Notes: a model not told the origin generated them from the sequence alone. DNA of 64,000 nt from VXRJ01 sp965246995 (GCA_965246995.1 OZ252008.1:1550001-1614000), one strand, 5' to 3'; numbered from the stretch's first letter, positions 1 to 9,070 are shown. Made by a program: numbers and translations.

Positions 1-235
1 GCACCAGCACGCACTCTCCGTCTTTCATGTCTACCCGCCGGTCGCGGAATTCCACCGAGAATTGTCCCTTCCAAACGAGGAAGAACTCATCGGCCTCATC
101 ATGACGATGCCAGGGGAAGACACCCCTTATCCTCACGAGCTTTACTTCCTGTCCGTTGAGGGTGGCGATGACGCGCGGACGCCACGCTTCGTCAAGACGG
201 TTGCAACTCTCGTCCACACTGATCTTCGTCGTCAT
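1..235 (-). CDS. Cupin-domain protein, 3' end beyond window
   Basis: The reverse strand reads from ATG at 235 to the window edge, giving 78 visible residues with no stop, so the gene is partial. The visible part begins MTTKISVDESCNRLDEAW and contains a cupin-like core: WHRHDEADEFFLVWKG (a histidine pair followed by Glu), then SVEFRDRRVDMKDGECVLV. This matches the first conserved cupin motif, in which the His and Glu residues bind a metal. Small single-domain cupins of this kind have many roles and the substrate cannot be told. It is the last visible member of a leftward cluster (typA, epimerase, creatininase-like), 70 bp downstream of the creatininase-like gene. The rightward reading of the same bases is a shadow frame without recognisable motifs. 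Confidence 0.8.
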   Translation of the reverse strand, partial: MTTKISVDESCNRLDEAWRPRVIATLNGQEVKLVRIRGVFPWHRHDEADEFFLVWKGQFSVEFRDRRVDMKDGECVLV

Positions 236-305
236 TCTGCCCTCCGTCCCGAATACGTGCCGGGTCCAGGCATCGTGCTGCGCGTCCTTCCGACCCAATG
301 GATGG

Positions 306-1145
306 TCAGCGGCTGGTCTCGCGGAGCTCCCGAATCTGGTTGACGGCGGCGGCGATCTGCATCTCGAGGATCTGTTCGCCGTACTCGGCGGTGGCGTGCG
401 CGGGGTTGCCGTTGACGCCGTTGCCGCCCGGCCCGGCGCCGGTGCCGGGCGCGAACTGATCGGGGCGCAACTGCGACGGGTCCAGGAAGAAGAACTGCGA
501 GGTGTCGTGCATGCCGGCGTGCGAGCCGACATCCTCGGGACGCTCGCCCTGTTCGACCAGCCAGTCGTCGCCCGGACCGGGGTAGTAGGCGGTCAGGTGA
601 TGGACGCGCGCAGGGCCATCGGCCCACTCGCGGTTGAGTCGCTCGGCGACGGCTGCCTGTGATGCCTGGTTGCCACCGCTGTCGCCCATCAACGCGATGT
701 CGGTGAAGCCGTGCTGCGCGAGGCTGCGTGCGGCGTACTCCAGCACCTGTTCAAAGACGGCGGGCGGTGTGGTGATAGTGCCAGGGAAGCGCATGTGGCC
801 GGTCGGCGGGTTGACATCCCCCTCCGGGACGTACGCCATGACCGGTGCGACCAGCGCATTGCCCAGGCGTTGCGCCGTTTCACCTGCCTTGTGCCTGACA
901 AGGATGTTGTGCTTGCCGAGGATCATGTGCGGCCCGTTCTGCTCGGTGCCGCCAGTCGGGATGATCACGGTCGTCATGCCGGCGGCGACGGCGTCGCGCA
1001 GCTCGGTCCAGGTCAGCTCCTCCAGGAAGACGGAAGCCGCCGCCGGCCCCTGGGCATGCGCGGCGCCCGGCGACGCTGCCAGTAGCGCGCATGTGGCGAG
1101 GCATGCAAGCAGGGACAGAATGATCGGCCGGTAGCTTGTCGGCAT
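306..1145 (-). CDS. Secreted creatininase-family protein with altered metal ligands
   Basis: This is a 279-residue protein with an N-terminal signal peptide (hydrophobic ILSLLACLATCALLAA, cleavage near AHA-QG). The creatininase fold (creatinine amidohydrolase/MftE-like) is recognisable from VIIPTGGTEQNGPHMILGKH and the later GDSGGNQ. In classical creatininases these segments read EQHGPH, LGTD and NGHGGN and supply Mn/Zn ligands; here His is Asn, the TD Asp is not conserved, and His of NGHGGN is Ser. The protein may therefore bind metal differently or catalyse another amide or lactone hydrolysis. I chose ATG 1145 because AGGAG precedes it; a GTG at 1172 that overlaps the epimerase stop would add nine residues before the signal peptide. 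It is 23 bp downstream of the epimerase and probably co-transcribed with it. Confidence 0.85.
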   Translation of the reverse strand: MPTSYRPIILSLLACLATCALLAASPGAAHAQGPAAASVFLEELTWTELRDAVAAGMTTVIIPTGGTEQNGPHMILGKHNILVRHKAGETAQRLGNALVAPVMAYVPEGDVNPPTGHMRFPGTITTPPAVFEQVLEYAARSLAQHGFTDIALMGDSGGNQASQAAVAERLNREWADGPARVHHLTAYYPGPGDDWLVEQGERPEDVGSHAGMHDTSQFFFLDPSQLRPDQFAPGTGAGPGGNGVNGNPAHATAEYGEQILEMQIAAAVNQIRELRETSR

Positions 1146-1168
1146 TGGGAGACTCCTGTCGTGCTCGG

Positions 1169-2077
1169 TCACAGTTCCGGCGTAAACGTGACATCAGCGG
1201 CAGCGGTGTCGTTCGGTTCGAGGACGATGATCCCGGTGTCGGTCCGGCCCGCGTTGGCCAGGTTGAAGCCGTCGATGCAGTTGGTGGCCGGCTCGACGCA
1301 GAAGAAGTCGCGGCCCGGCGGCGTGTAGACGACGAGACAGGCGTACGCGGGGTCCGTGTCGATCCGCAGGCGCGCGTCCCACTCCGGCCACGCCACCTCC
1401 GCACGGCCGCCGAAGCGGACGAAGTTATTGTCGAGCGGCGTGGCATCCGGGTTCAGCCCGTCACCGTCGAGCAGTAGCTGGGGTGGCGGCGCCACCAGAT
1501 TGACCGGGACCATCGTGTCGTCCGCCACCCACATCCGGCCGACATCGGCCCGCACGGTAGCTCTCGGCGTCCGGACGAAGTAGGGATGCAGGCCGAAGCC
1601 GACCGGCATCGGTTCGGCCGCCTCGCTCGTCACGCTGAAGCGGACGCGCAACCGTTCCGCCGTCAGGTCGAACTGCTGCTGCGCGACGTACGGCCAGGGC
1701 CAGTCGCCGGCCGGATGGCGGTACTCGATCAGCAGGCTCGACGTGCCGCGGTCGAGCACCGTCCAGGGCGCGCGCCAGGCATGGCCGTGGATGGCGTGCG
1801 GCTCCGGCTGGAAGTTCTGCGGCAACTGGACGGTACGGCCGCGGAAGCGGAAGCGCGCGTCGCGGATCCGGTTCGAGAAGGGGACCATGGGGAAGCTGGA
1901 GGTGCCGCCGGCCGACCGTCCCGCGAGCGCCTCCGCCGGTGCGGGACGCATCCACTCGATGGCGCTGCCGCCGCGCTCAGTGGCGTAGCGGGTGATGGAG
2001 CCGCCCACGTCGGGCGCCACGGCGAGGCGGGTCGAACCGGCGCGCAACTGGATGATTTCCGGCGTGTCCTGAGTCAT
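1169..2077 (-). CDS. Aldose 1-epimerase family protein
   Basis: This 302-residue cytoplasmic protein belongs to the GalM-like aldose 1-epimerase (mutarotase) family, which interconverts alpha and beta anomers of aldoses. The catalytic framework is visible: HGHAWRAPW (first His) near residue 95, GFGLHPYFV (second His) near residue 163, and FFCVEPATNCIDGFN (catalytic Glu) near residue 265. Its length fits the family. The first ~50 residues are almost duplicated at the N-terminus of the typA product just upstream, at both DNA and protein level. It lies 69 bp downstream of typA and 23 bp upstream of the creatininase-like gene on the same strand. The exact sugar cannot be predicted. Confidence 0.9.
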   Translation of the reverse strand: MTQDTPEIIQLRAGSTRLAVAPDVGGSITRYATERGGSAIEWMRPAPAEALAGRSAGGTSSFPMVPFSNRIRDARFRFRGRTVQLPQNFQPEPHAIHGHAWRAPWTVLDRGTSSLLIEYRHPAGDWPWPYVAQQQFDLTAERLRVRFSVTSEAAEPMPVGFGLHPYFVRTPRATVRADVGRMWVADDTMVPVNLVAPPPQLLLDGDGLNPDATPLDNNFVRFGGRAEVAWPEWDARLRIDTDPAYACLVVYTPPGRDFFCVEPATNCIDGFNLANAGRTDTGIIVLEPNDTAAADVTFTPEL

Positions 2078-2146
2078 GACGAAATCGTACGTCGAAACCC
2101 CGAGAGCGGGGGAGCGCCGACGCCTGCCGAAGAAAGCGGCCTGCCG

Positions 2147-4120
2147 CTACGTTTCCCGCCTCGGACGCAGGTTGGCGGCCAGGGTCTCCTTGCGCAAGCG
2201 GATGCTGCCGGGAGTGATCTCCACCAGCTCGTCGTTGTTGATGAACTCGATCGCCTGCTCCAGGTTCAGCAGCCGCGGCGAGACCAGCCGCAGCGCCTCC
2301 TCGGCGGTGGACGAGCGCATGTTTGTGAGCTTCTTCTCCTTGGTCACGTTGACGTCGAGGTCGGCGGGGCGCGCGTTCTCGCCGATGATCATTCCCTCGT
2401 AGACCTTTGTCCCCGCATCGATGAAGATCTCGCCGCGTTCCTGTAGGTTGTAGATGGCGAAGGCGGTTGCCTTGCCGGCCCGGTCGGCCACGAGGGCGCC
2501 GGTCGGCCGGCCGGCGATGGGACCGCTCCACGGCTCCCACCCCGCGAACAGGTGGTTCATGATGCCGGTGCCGCGGGTGTCGGTGAGAAACTGCGACCGG
2601 AAGCCGATGAGCCCGCGCGTCGGGATCCGGAACTCGAGGCGGATGCGGCCGCTGCCGTGGTTCACCATCCGGTGCATCGTGGCGTGCCGATTGCCGAGCT
2701 GTGCGATGACGACGCCCTGATAGTCCTCCGCCACGTCGATGACCAGCTCTTCGGTCGGCTCCTCGATTCGCCCGTCACGCTTGCGGGTGACGATCCGCGG
2801 TTGCGAGACCTGCAGCTCGTAGCCCTCCCGGCGCATCATCTCGATCAGGATCGACAACTGCAGTTCGCCCCGGCCGATCACGTTCACCTGCTCCCGCGAG
2901 TCGGTGTCCTCGACCCGGATCGACACGTTGCCGACCAGCTCGCGTGCGAGACGATCGCGGAGGCTGCGCGAGGTGACGTACCGGCCGTCCCGCCCGGACA
3001 TCGGCGAGGTGTTCACCCCGAAGACCATCGAGACCGTGGGCTCGTCCACGTGCATCGGCGGGATCGGCCGCGGGTCGTCCGGGCTGGTTATCGTCTCGCC
3101 GATGGTGATGTCCTCGATCCCGGCCAGGCAGATGACGTCGCCGGCGGCGGCCTGCGCGACCTCCATTCTCTCCAGCCCGTTGAAGACGTACAGCTTGGTA
3201 ACCCGGGTCCGCTCGACCGCCCCGTCCAGCTTCGAGACCGCGATCGTGTCGCCCGTCGCCACCCGGCCGTTGACGATGCGGCCGATGGCGATGCGGCCCA
3301 GGTAGTCGCTCGCGTCGAGGTTGGCGACCAGCACCTGCAGCGGGCCGTCCGGATCGCCCGCCGGAGCCGGCATCCGCTCGGCGATGGCGTCGAGCAGGGG
3401 CCGCAGGTCGCGTCCCGGCTCGGCCGGGTCCGTGCTGACGGTGCCCGCCTTGGCATTGGCGTACAGCACCGGGAACTCGATTTGGGCGTCGGTGGCGTCG
3501 AGGTCGATGAACAGGTCGTAGATCTCGTCGAGCACCTCGGCCGGTCGCGCGTCCGGCCGGTCCATCTTGTTGATGACGACGACCGGCGGCAGGCCCTGCT
3601 CGAGCGCCTTGCGCAGCACGAAGCGGGTTTGCGGCAGCGGACCCTCTGAGGCGTCGACGAGCAGCAGCACGCCGTCGACCATCGTCAGGGTGCGTTCGAC
3701 CTCGCCGCCGAAATCGGCGTGGCCCGGGGTGTCGACGATGTTGACGATCAGGTCGCGATAGGGGATGGCTGTGTTCTTGGCCATGATGGTGATGCCGCGC
3801 TCGCGTTCCAGGTCGAGGTTGTCGAGGGCGCGCTCCTCCACCCGCTCGTGCTCGCGGAACACGCCGCTCTGGTGCAGCATGGCATCGACCAGCGTGGTCT
3901 TGCCATGGTCCACGTGGGCGATGATCGCGATGTTGCGGCGGAGGGGATTGGCGACGCCGACGCTGGCGAGCGCCTCCGCTGGCGCGGGACGCATCCGCTC
4001 GATGGCGCTGCCGCCGCGCTCGGTGGCGTAGCGGGTGATGGAGCCGCCCTCGTCCGGCGCCACGGCGAGGCGGGAGGGTCCGGTGGGGAGTTCGATGACC
4101 TCGGGAGGTTGCTGGGGCAT
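2147..4120 (-). CDS. typA: Translational GTPase TypA/BipA with a fused epimerase-derived N-terminus
   Basis: From about residue 60 this is a normal TypA/BipA, a ribosome-binding GTPase active in stress and low-temperature growth. G1 is AHVDHGKTT (68-76), the switch region ERERGITIMAKN, G3 DTPGH (130-134) and G4 NKMDR (~185), followed by EF-Tu domain 2, EF-G-like domains and the TypA-specific C-terminal domain ending NLRPRRET. The native family starts only a few residues before LRNIAIIAHVDHGK, whereas here residues 1-~55 are a near copy of the neighbouring epimerase N-terminus. No ATG, GTG or TTG lies between the fusion joint and the GTPase, so translation must begin inside the acquired segment, at ATG 4120 (657 aa) or the internal ATG 3994 (615 aa). 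The further upstream open frame (to 4558) shows no family similarity and runs antisense to the M3 peptidase start. Confidence 0.93.
   Translation of the reverse strand: MPQQPPEVIELPTGPSRLAVAPDEGGSITRYATERGGSAIERMRPAPAEALASVGVANPLRRNIAIIAHVDHGKTTLVDAMLHQSGVFREHERVEERALDNLDLERERGITIMAKNTAIPYRDLIVNIVDTPGHADFGGEVERTLTMVDGVLLLVDASEGPLPQTRFVLRKALEQGLPPVVVINKMDRPDARPAEVLDEIYDLFIDLDATDAQIEFPVLYANAKAGTVSTDPAEPGRDLRPLLDAIAERMPAPAGDPDGPLQVLVANLDASDYLGRIAIGRIVNGRVATGDTIAVSKLDGAVERTRVTKLYVFNGLERMEVAQAAAGDVICLAGIEDITIGETITSPDDPRPIPPMHVDEPTVSMVFGVNTSPMSGRDGRYVTSRSLRDRLARELVGNVSIRVEDTDSREQVNVIGRGELQLSILIEMMRREGYELQVSQPRIVTRKRDGRIEEPTEELVIDVAEDYQGVVIAQLGNRHATMHRMVNHGSGRIRLEFRIPTRGLIGFRSQFLTDTRGTGIMNHLFAGWEPWSGPIAGRPTGALVADRAGKATAFAIYNLQERGEIFIDAGTKVYEGMIIGENARPADLDVNVTKEKKLTNMRSSTAEEALRLVSPRLLNLEQAIEFINNDELVEITPGSIRLRKETLAANLRPRRET
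3966..4120 (-). repeat. Duplicated 5' end of the epimerase gene (pair with 1923-2077)
   Basis: Bases 3966-4120 align without gaps to 1923-2077, the start of the epimerase gene. By hand alignment there are six differences in the ~109 bases farthest from the start codon, then more divergence towards the ATG, and TACGAT is shared just upstream of both ATGs. The joint to typA lies in the codons for ALASVGVANP. typA is thus bracketed by a truncated and an intact copy of the epimerase start. Confidence 0.9.
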
Positions 4121-4281
4121 GGCTGATCGTATGTCAGGGGGATGGGGAGTTGCGGGGAATGAGGAGGTGCCGGTCTGGAGACCGGCGGACCAGACCGGCG
4201 GAGCGGACCGCCGCGCCATGGTACGGCGCAAACTGGTATCTTTCCGGTTTGCGGCGAAAGCCATTCGCCGGGAGGTTCGAG

Positions 4282-6435
4282 ATGCAGGGGAGATGTATGC
4301 GACCGTGGCTGGCGTTCGTTGTCGTCGGGGTATCGGCGGCGCTGGGGGCCGGCTGCGCGTCGGACGACGCCGGCAGCACGGACGCCGCGGAGGACTCGAT
4401 GGGCGACAACCCGTTCCTGACTGAAAGCACGCTGCCGTACCAGATGCCGCCGTTCGACCGAATCGACGACGCGCACTATCAGCCGGCGTTCGAGCAAGGC
4501 ATGGCGGAACAGCTTGCCGAAGTAGAGGCGATTGCGACGCAGTCGGATCCGCCGACATTCGAGAACATCATCGTGGCGATGGAGCGCTCCGGCCGCCTGC
4601 TGGATCGCGTCGCCACGGTTTTCTTCGGCCTCTCGTCAGCGCATACCAACGACACGATGGACGCGGTCCGCAGCGAGGTGGCGCCGAAGCTCGCCGCGCA
4701 CACCGACGCGATCCTGCTGAACGGCGATCTCTTCGCGCGCATGCAGACCTTGTACGAGGAGCGCGACACGCTCGACGTCGACGTCGAGTCGCGCCGCCTG
4801 ATCGAGGAGTACTACACCGACTTCGTGCGCGCCGGGGCGCTCCTCGACGATGCGCAGAAGGAACGGATTGAGGCGATCAACGCCGAACTGGCGGCGCTCC
4901 AGACCACCTTCTCGCAGAACGTCCTCGACGAGGTGAACGGCTCCGCCGTGGTGGTCGACACGCAGGAGGAACTGGCCGGCCTGCCGGACGATCAGGTGGC
5001 GGCGTCGGTCGAAGCAGCGGCGGCGCGCGATCTGGAAGGTAAATTCGTCATTCCGCTCCTCAATACGAGCGGCCAGCCCTCGCTCGTCTCGCTCGAGAAC
5101 CGGGCGCTGCGCGAGCGCATCACGAAAACATCGCTCGGCCGGAACCTGTCGGGCGGGGAATACGACAACCGCGAGGTGATCACCACCATCGCGCGCCTCC
5201 GCGCCGAGCGCGCCGCGATGCTCGGTTACCCGAACCACGCCGCCTACATCCTGGAGCGGCAGACCGCGCAGACGGTCGATGCGGTGAACGAGCGGCTCGC
5301 CAGCCTCGCGCCCCCCGCCGTCGCCAACGCAGAGCGGGAGGCGGCGGACCTTCAGGCGATGCTGGGTGACGCGGGCGAACTGGCGGCGTGGGACTGGTCG
5401 TTCTACACCGAGAAGGTGCGCGCCGACCGGTACGCGTTCGACGGCGAGCAGTTGCGCCCTTACTTCGAGATGAACAACGTGATCGAGCGCGGGGTCTTCT
5501 TCGCCGCCAACCAGCTCTACGGCCTGACGTTCGAGGAGCGCCCGAACCTGCCCACCTACCATCCGGACGTCCTCGTCTGGGAGGTGTTCGACGCCGATGG
5601 GTCATCGCTGGGGCTGTTCCTCGCCGACTACTACGCCCGGCCGTCGAAGCGGGGCGGCGCCTGGATGAACGCCTACGTCTCGCAGTCCCACCTGCTCGGC
5701 ACGTCGCCGGTCGTGGCGAACCACCTGAACGTGCCGAAGCCGCCGGAGGGCGACGCGACGCTGCTCACCTTCGACGAGGTGGAGACGGCGTTCCACGAGT
5801 TCGGCCACGCGCTGCACGGCTTCTTCTCGAACGTGGAGTATCCGTACTTCTCCGGCACGTCGGTGCCGCGCGACTTCGTCGAATATCCGTCGCAGGTGAA
5901 CGAGATGTGGGCGACCTGGCCGGAAGTCCTGCAGAACTATGCCGTCCATTACGAGACGGGCGAGCCGATGCCGGCCGACCTGCTCGAGAAGGTGCTCGCG
6001 ACCCAGACGTTCAACCAGGGTTTCGCAACCACGGAGTACCTCGCCGCGTCGCTCCTCGATCAGTCATGGCATCAGTTGACCATCGACGAGGTGCCGGACG
6101 CGGCCGGCGTCGAGGCATTCGAGGCGGCCGCACTCGAGGCGGCGGGCGTGGCCCTCGATGCGGTGCCGCCCCGTTATCGCAGCACCTACTTCTCGCATAT
6201 CTGGAACAGCGGATACTCGGCCGGCTACTACTCCTACATCTGGAGCGAGGTGCTGGACGCCGATTCGGTCGAGTGGTTCAAGGAGAACGGCGGGCTCCAG
6301 CGGGAGAACGGCGATCACTTCCGCGACACGCTCCTTTCAAAGGGGGGAAGCGTCGAGGCGCTCGACCTCTATCGCGCGTTCCGGGGCGCCGAGCCGGATG
6401 TGCGCCCGTTGCTGATCCGCCGCGGCCTCAACTGA
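4282..6435 (+). CDS. M3-family metallopeptidase (peptidyl-dipeptidase Dcp-like), lipoprotein
   Basis: This 717-residue protein has a lipoprotein signal (RPWLAFVVVGVSAALGAGC, lipobox LGAGC) and a full M3 zinc metallopeptidase domain. The zinc motif HEFGH starts at residue 505 within FHEFGHALHGFFS, and the third-ligand region follows in FVEYPSQVNEMWA. The order and length match the Dcp/oligopeptidase A branch, which removes C-terminal dipeptides or cleaves short peptides; the lipobox suggests it works in the periplasm. ATG 4282 is preceded by GGAGG with a 6-nt spacer; a second ATG at 4297 is possible. The start at 4150 is rejected because it would bury the signal peptide. The gene is divergent from typA across 161 bp containing an inverted repeat (CCGGTCT-GG-AGACCGG, 4170-4185) that may be an operator. 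Confidence 0.95.
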   Translation: MQGRCMRPWLAFVVVGVSAALGAGCASDDAGSTDAAEDSMGDNPFLTESTLPYQMPPFDRIDDAHYQPAFEQGMAEQLAEVEAIATQSDPPTFENIIVAMERSGRLLDRVATVFFGLSSAHTNDTMDAVRSEVAPKLAAHTDAILLNGDLFARMQTLYEERDTLDVDVESRRLIEEYYTDFVRAGALLDDAQKERIEAINAELAALQTTFSQNVLDEVNGSAVVVDTQEELAGLPDDQVAASVEAAAARDLEGKFVIPLLNTSGQPSLVSLENRALRERITKTSLGRNLSGGEYDNREVITTIARLRAERAAMLGYPNHAAYILERQTAQTVDAVNERLASLAPPAVANAEREAADLQAMLGDAGELAAWDWSFYTEKVRADRYAFDGEQLRPYFEMNNVIERGVFFAANQLYGLTFEERPNLPTYHPDVLVWEVFDADGSSLGLFLADYYARPSKRGGAWMNAYVSQSHLLGTSPVVANHLNVPKPPEGDATLLTFDEVETAFHEFGHALHGFFSNVEYPYFSGTSVPRDFVEYPSQVNEMWATWPEVLQNYAVHYETGEPMPADLLEKVLATQTFNQGFATTEYLAASLLDQSWHQLTIDEVPDAAGVEAFEAAALEAAGVALDAVPPRYRSTYFSHIWNSGYSAGYYSYIWSEVLDADSVEWFKENGGLQRENGDHFRDTLLSKGGSVEALDLYRAFRGAEPDVRPLLIRRGLN

Positions 6436-6454
6436 CGCGCCGCGGGCGAGCATC

Positions 6455-7447
6455 GTGCCACCGCCGCTCACCGTCGCGTTCCTCGGCTGCGGGTTCATCA
6501 CCGGCGTCCATGGCGCGCACCTGCGGGGGTTGCGCGACCGGTTCATTCCGGCCTACGCCAGCCGCGACAGGGACAAGGCGGAACGCTACCAGGCGCGCTA
6601 CGGAGGGACCCGGACGTACGGTGACTATCGCGCCGCGATCGACGATCCGGCGGTGGACGTCGTGGTGGTCGCCACACCGCCCCGGTTTCACCTCGAGTGG
6701 ACGCTAGCCGCGCTCGACGCCGGCAAGCATGTGCTGGTGGAGAAACCGGCCTTCCCGCGGATGGCGGATTTCGAGCGAGTCTGCGCGGCGCGTGACCGCG
6801 CGGGCCGGACCGTGATCGTCGGCGAGAACGACCACTACAAGCCGCTCGCCGTCTGTCTCCGCCGCCTGCTGGCCGAGGACGCGATCGGCGACCTGCTGCT
6901 GGCGCACTTCACGACGCTGGTACGGCGGCTGAAGTCGGCCGGCGATTGGCGCAACGACGAGACCGCGGCTGCCGGCGACGCCTTTTTCGAGGAAGGCATC
7001 CACTGGCTGCATTTGGCGAACTGCCTGGGACCGCGCATCACGTCGGCGTGGGGCGTCCGGCCACCAGGAGGCCGCGAGGGACCGGACCGGCGCGCCAAGT
7101 CGCTGCTGGCCGCGTTCCGGTATGACAACGGGGCCGGCGGCTCCCTCTATTACTCGCGGGAGGTGCCCTCGCTGCTGCGCGGGTTGCGGCTCTCGAAACT
7201 GTTCGGTCGGGACGGCATCCTCTCGTTCGAGTCGAACGGCGCGGCGGTGCTCGTGCGCGGCCGCCGGCGCCGCTTCCCCGAATTGATACTCCCCGGTTTT
7301 CGCGACATCCGCGGCTATCGCGCGATGTATCGCGACTTCGCCGCCGCCATCGACACCGGGCGGCCGCCCGAGATGAGTCTCGAGGCCGCAATGGCCGATC
7401 AACGAATCATGGAACAGATCGTCGCGACGGCGGACGCCGCGGACTGA
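6455..7447 (+). CDS. Gfo/Idh/MocA-family NAD(P)-dependent oxidoreductase
   Basis: The 330-residue protein starts on GTG 6455, 19 bp after the peptidase stop. It has the N-terminal Rossmann signature VAFLGCGFITGVHG and the family-defining EKP motif (VLVEKPAF, about residues 95-102), followed by the C-terminal substrate domain ending in EAAMADQRIMEQIVATA. The family oxidises or reduces sugars, inositols and related polyols with NAD(P)H. It is the first gene of a tight set with a GMC oxidoreductase (6 bp gap) and a VOC protein (4-bp overlap). That grouping suggests stepwise oxidation of a sugar or other alcohol, but the substrate is not evident. Confidence 0.92.
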   Translation: MPPPLTVAFLGCGFITGVHGAHLRGLRDRFIPAYASRDRDKAERYQARYGGTRTYGDYRAAIDDPAVDVVVVATPPRFHLEWTLAALDAGKHVLVEKPAFPRMADFERVCAARDRAGRTVIVGENDHYKPLAVCLRRLLAEDAIGDLLLAHFTTLVRRLKSAGDWRNDETAAAGDAFFEEGIHWLHLANCLGPRITSAWGVRPPGGREGPDRRAKSLLAAFRYDNGAGGSLYYSREVPSLLRGLRLSKLFGRDGILSFESNGAAVLVRGRRRRFPELILPGFRDIRGYRAMYRDFAAAIDTGRPPEMSLEAAMADQRIMEQIVATADAAD

Positions 7448-7453
7448 CGGGCG

Positions 7454-9070
7454 ATGGCGGCGACGCAAGTCCAGGCGCAGGCGCTGACGCAGGAATGGGA
7501 CGTCATCGTCGTCGGCAGCGGGGTCGGCGGGGGCACTCTGGCGCGCGCCCTCGCGACCACGCCGGCACGGATCCTGATCCTCGAACGCGGCGGGTTCATT
7601 CCGACGGAAGCAGAGAACTGGAGCCCGCAGGCGGTCTGGAAGGACCTGCGCTACCGGACGGACGAGCGCTGGATCGATGGCGACGGGAGCGAGTTCCGGC
7701 CGTACATGCACTACTGCGTGGGCGGCAACTCGAAGTTCTGGGGGGCGGTCCTCTTCCGGATGCGCCAGGAGGACTTTGGCGAACTGGAACATGTGGACGG
7801 CGTCTCGCCGTCCTGGCCGATCGACTACGCCACGCTCGCGCCGTACTACGCGCGGGCCGAGCGGTGCTACCAGGTGCATGGCGCGTCCGGATCGGATCCG
7901 ACCGAACCGCCGCGCGACGCGTATCCGTTTCCCGCGGTGCCTCATGACCCGCACATCGATCCGCTTGTCGACCGATTGCGCGGCATGGGGCTCCACCCGT
8001 CGCCCCTGCCGCTCGGCCTGTCGTCGCCGGGAGCGCACTGCGTCCTGTGCGATACGTGCAACTCGTTCCCCTGCCACATCGACGCGAAGTGCGAGGCGGA
8101 GCAGTGCGGCGTCCGGCCGGCGACGGCGCTCGGAGCGGTGCATGTCCTTACCGGGGCCCGCGCCCGGCGGCTCCTGACCGACTCGTCCGGACGGAGAGTG
8201 ACCGCCGTCGAGGTGGAGCGGAACGGGCAGACGGAGCGGTACACGGCGCCGGTCGTCGTCGTCTCGTGCGGCGCCGTCAACTCGGCCGCGCTGCTCCTTC
8301 GCTCCGCGAACGACCGGCATCCGGACGGCCTCGGCAACGCATCGGGCCTGGTGGGCCGCCGCTACATGGCGCACCTTGCCACGATGATGCAGGGCTGGTC
8401 GCCGTTCGGCCGCAATCGGGCGTCATTCCAGAAGACGGTGGCGATCAACGACTACTACTTGCACGGCCCCGACGCCGGATTCCCGCTCGGCCAGGTGCAG
8501 ACGCAGGGACGGACGCATCCCGAGCAGGTGCAGTACGTGGAGCCGTGGATCCCGCACTGGATGCTCCGGCTCTGGCTGCAGCGCGGGGTGGACTGGCTGG
8601 CGATGACGGAGGATCTGCCGCGCGAGGACAACCGGGTGACGCTGGAGCCGGACGGCCGCATCCGCCTCGCGTACCAGCCGACCAATGTGACCGCCCACCG
8701 GCGCCTGGTGCAGACGATGCGGCGGATCCTCCGCCGGCTCGGCTACCCGGTCGTCATCGCCCGGTCGCTCGGCACGCAGAACACGACGCATCAGTGCGGC
8801 ACCGTCTGCTTCGGGACCGATCCGCAGTCCTCGGTGCTCGATCCGTTCTGCCGCGCGCACGAGGTGGAGAACCTCTTCGTCGTCGACGCGTCGTGCTTCC
8901 CCTCATCCGCTGCCGTCAACCCGGGGTTGACCATCGCCGCCAACGCGCTCCGCGTGGCGGACCATATCGCGGAGACCGAGTTGGGGTGCCCGACCCGTCC
9001 GGACGTCTACACCCAGACCCCCGCCGAGTGGGAGAATCGCAGTTCGTCCGTCACGGAGACCACCCCATGA
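7454..9070 (+). CDS. GMC-family FAD-dependent oxidoreductase with a Cys-rich insert
   Basis: This 538-residue flavoenzyme has the FAD-binding motif DVIVVGSGVGGGTLARA (residues 16-32), the glycine-rich HYCVGGNSKFWGAVL segment, and a typical GMC C-terminal domain with HQCGTVCFG and NPGLTIAANALRVADH. Around residues 197-220 there is a cysteine cluster, CVLCDTCNSFPC followed by KCEAEQC. The spacing CX2CX2CX4C resembles iron-sulfur or structural-metal motifs of some GMC dehydrogenases that do not pass electrons to oxygen. It has no export signal. The gene is coupled to the next by an ATGA overlap. Likely role: oxidation of an alcohol or sugar, with electrons passed to an acceptor. Confidence 0.92.
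   Translation: MAATQVQAQALTQEWDVIVVGSGVGGGTLARALATTPARILILERGGFIPTEAENWSPQAVWKDLRYRTDERWIDGDGSEFRPYMHYCVGGNSKFWGAVLFRMRQEDFGELEHVDGVSPSWPIDYATLAPYYARAERCYQVHGASGSDPTEPPRDAYPFPAVPHDPHIDPLVDRLRGMGLHPSPLPLGLSSPGAHCVLCDTCNSFPCHIDAKCEAEQCGVRPATALGAVHVLTGARARRLLTDSSGRRVTAVEVERNGQTERYTAPVVVVSCGAVNSAALLLRSANDRHPDGLGNASGLVGRRYMAHLATMMQGWSPFGRNRASFQKTVAINDYYLHGPDAGFPLGQVQTQGRTHPEQVQYVEPWIPHWMLRLWLQRGVDWLAMTEDLPREDNRVTLEPDGRIRLAYQPTNVTAHRRLVQTMRRILRRLGYPVVIARSLGTQNTTHQCGTVCFGTDPQSSVLDPFCRAHEVENLFVVDASCFPSSAAVNPGLTIAANALRVADHIAETELGCPTRPDVYTQTPAEWENRSSSVTETTP

Noticed and set aside
62..343. Forward-strand open frame of 93 codons at the window start
   Set aside because: It is the shadow of the reverse-strand cupin gene, which has a clear metal-binding motif.
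4121..4558. Further N-terminal extension of TypA
   Set aside because: It would overlap the start of the divergent M3 peptidase, shows no family similarity, and the epimerase-derived ATG at 4120 is sufficient.
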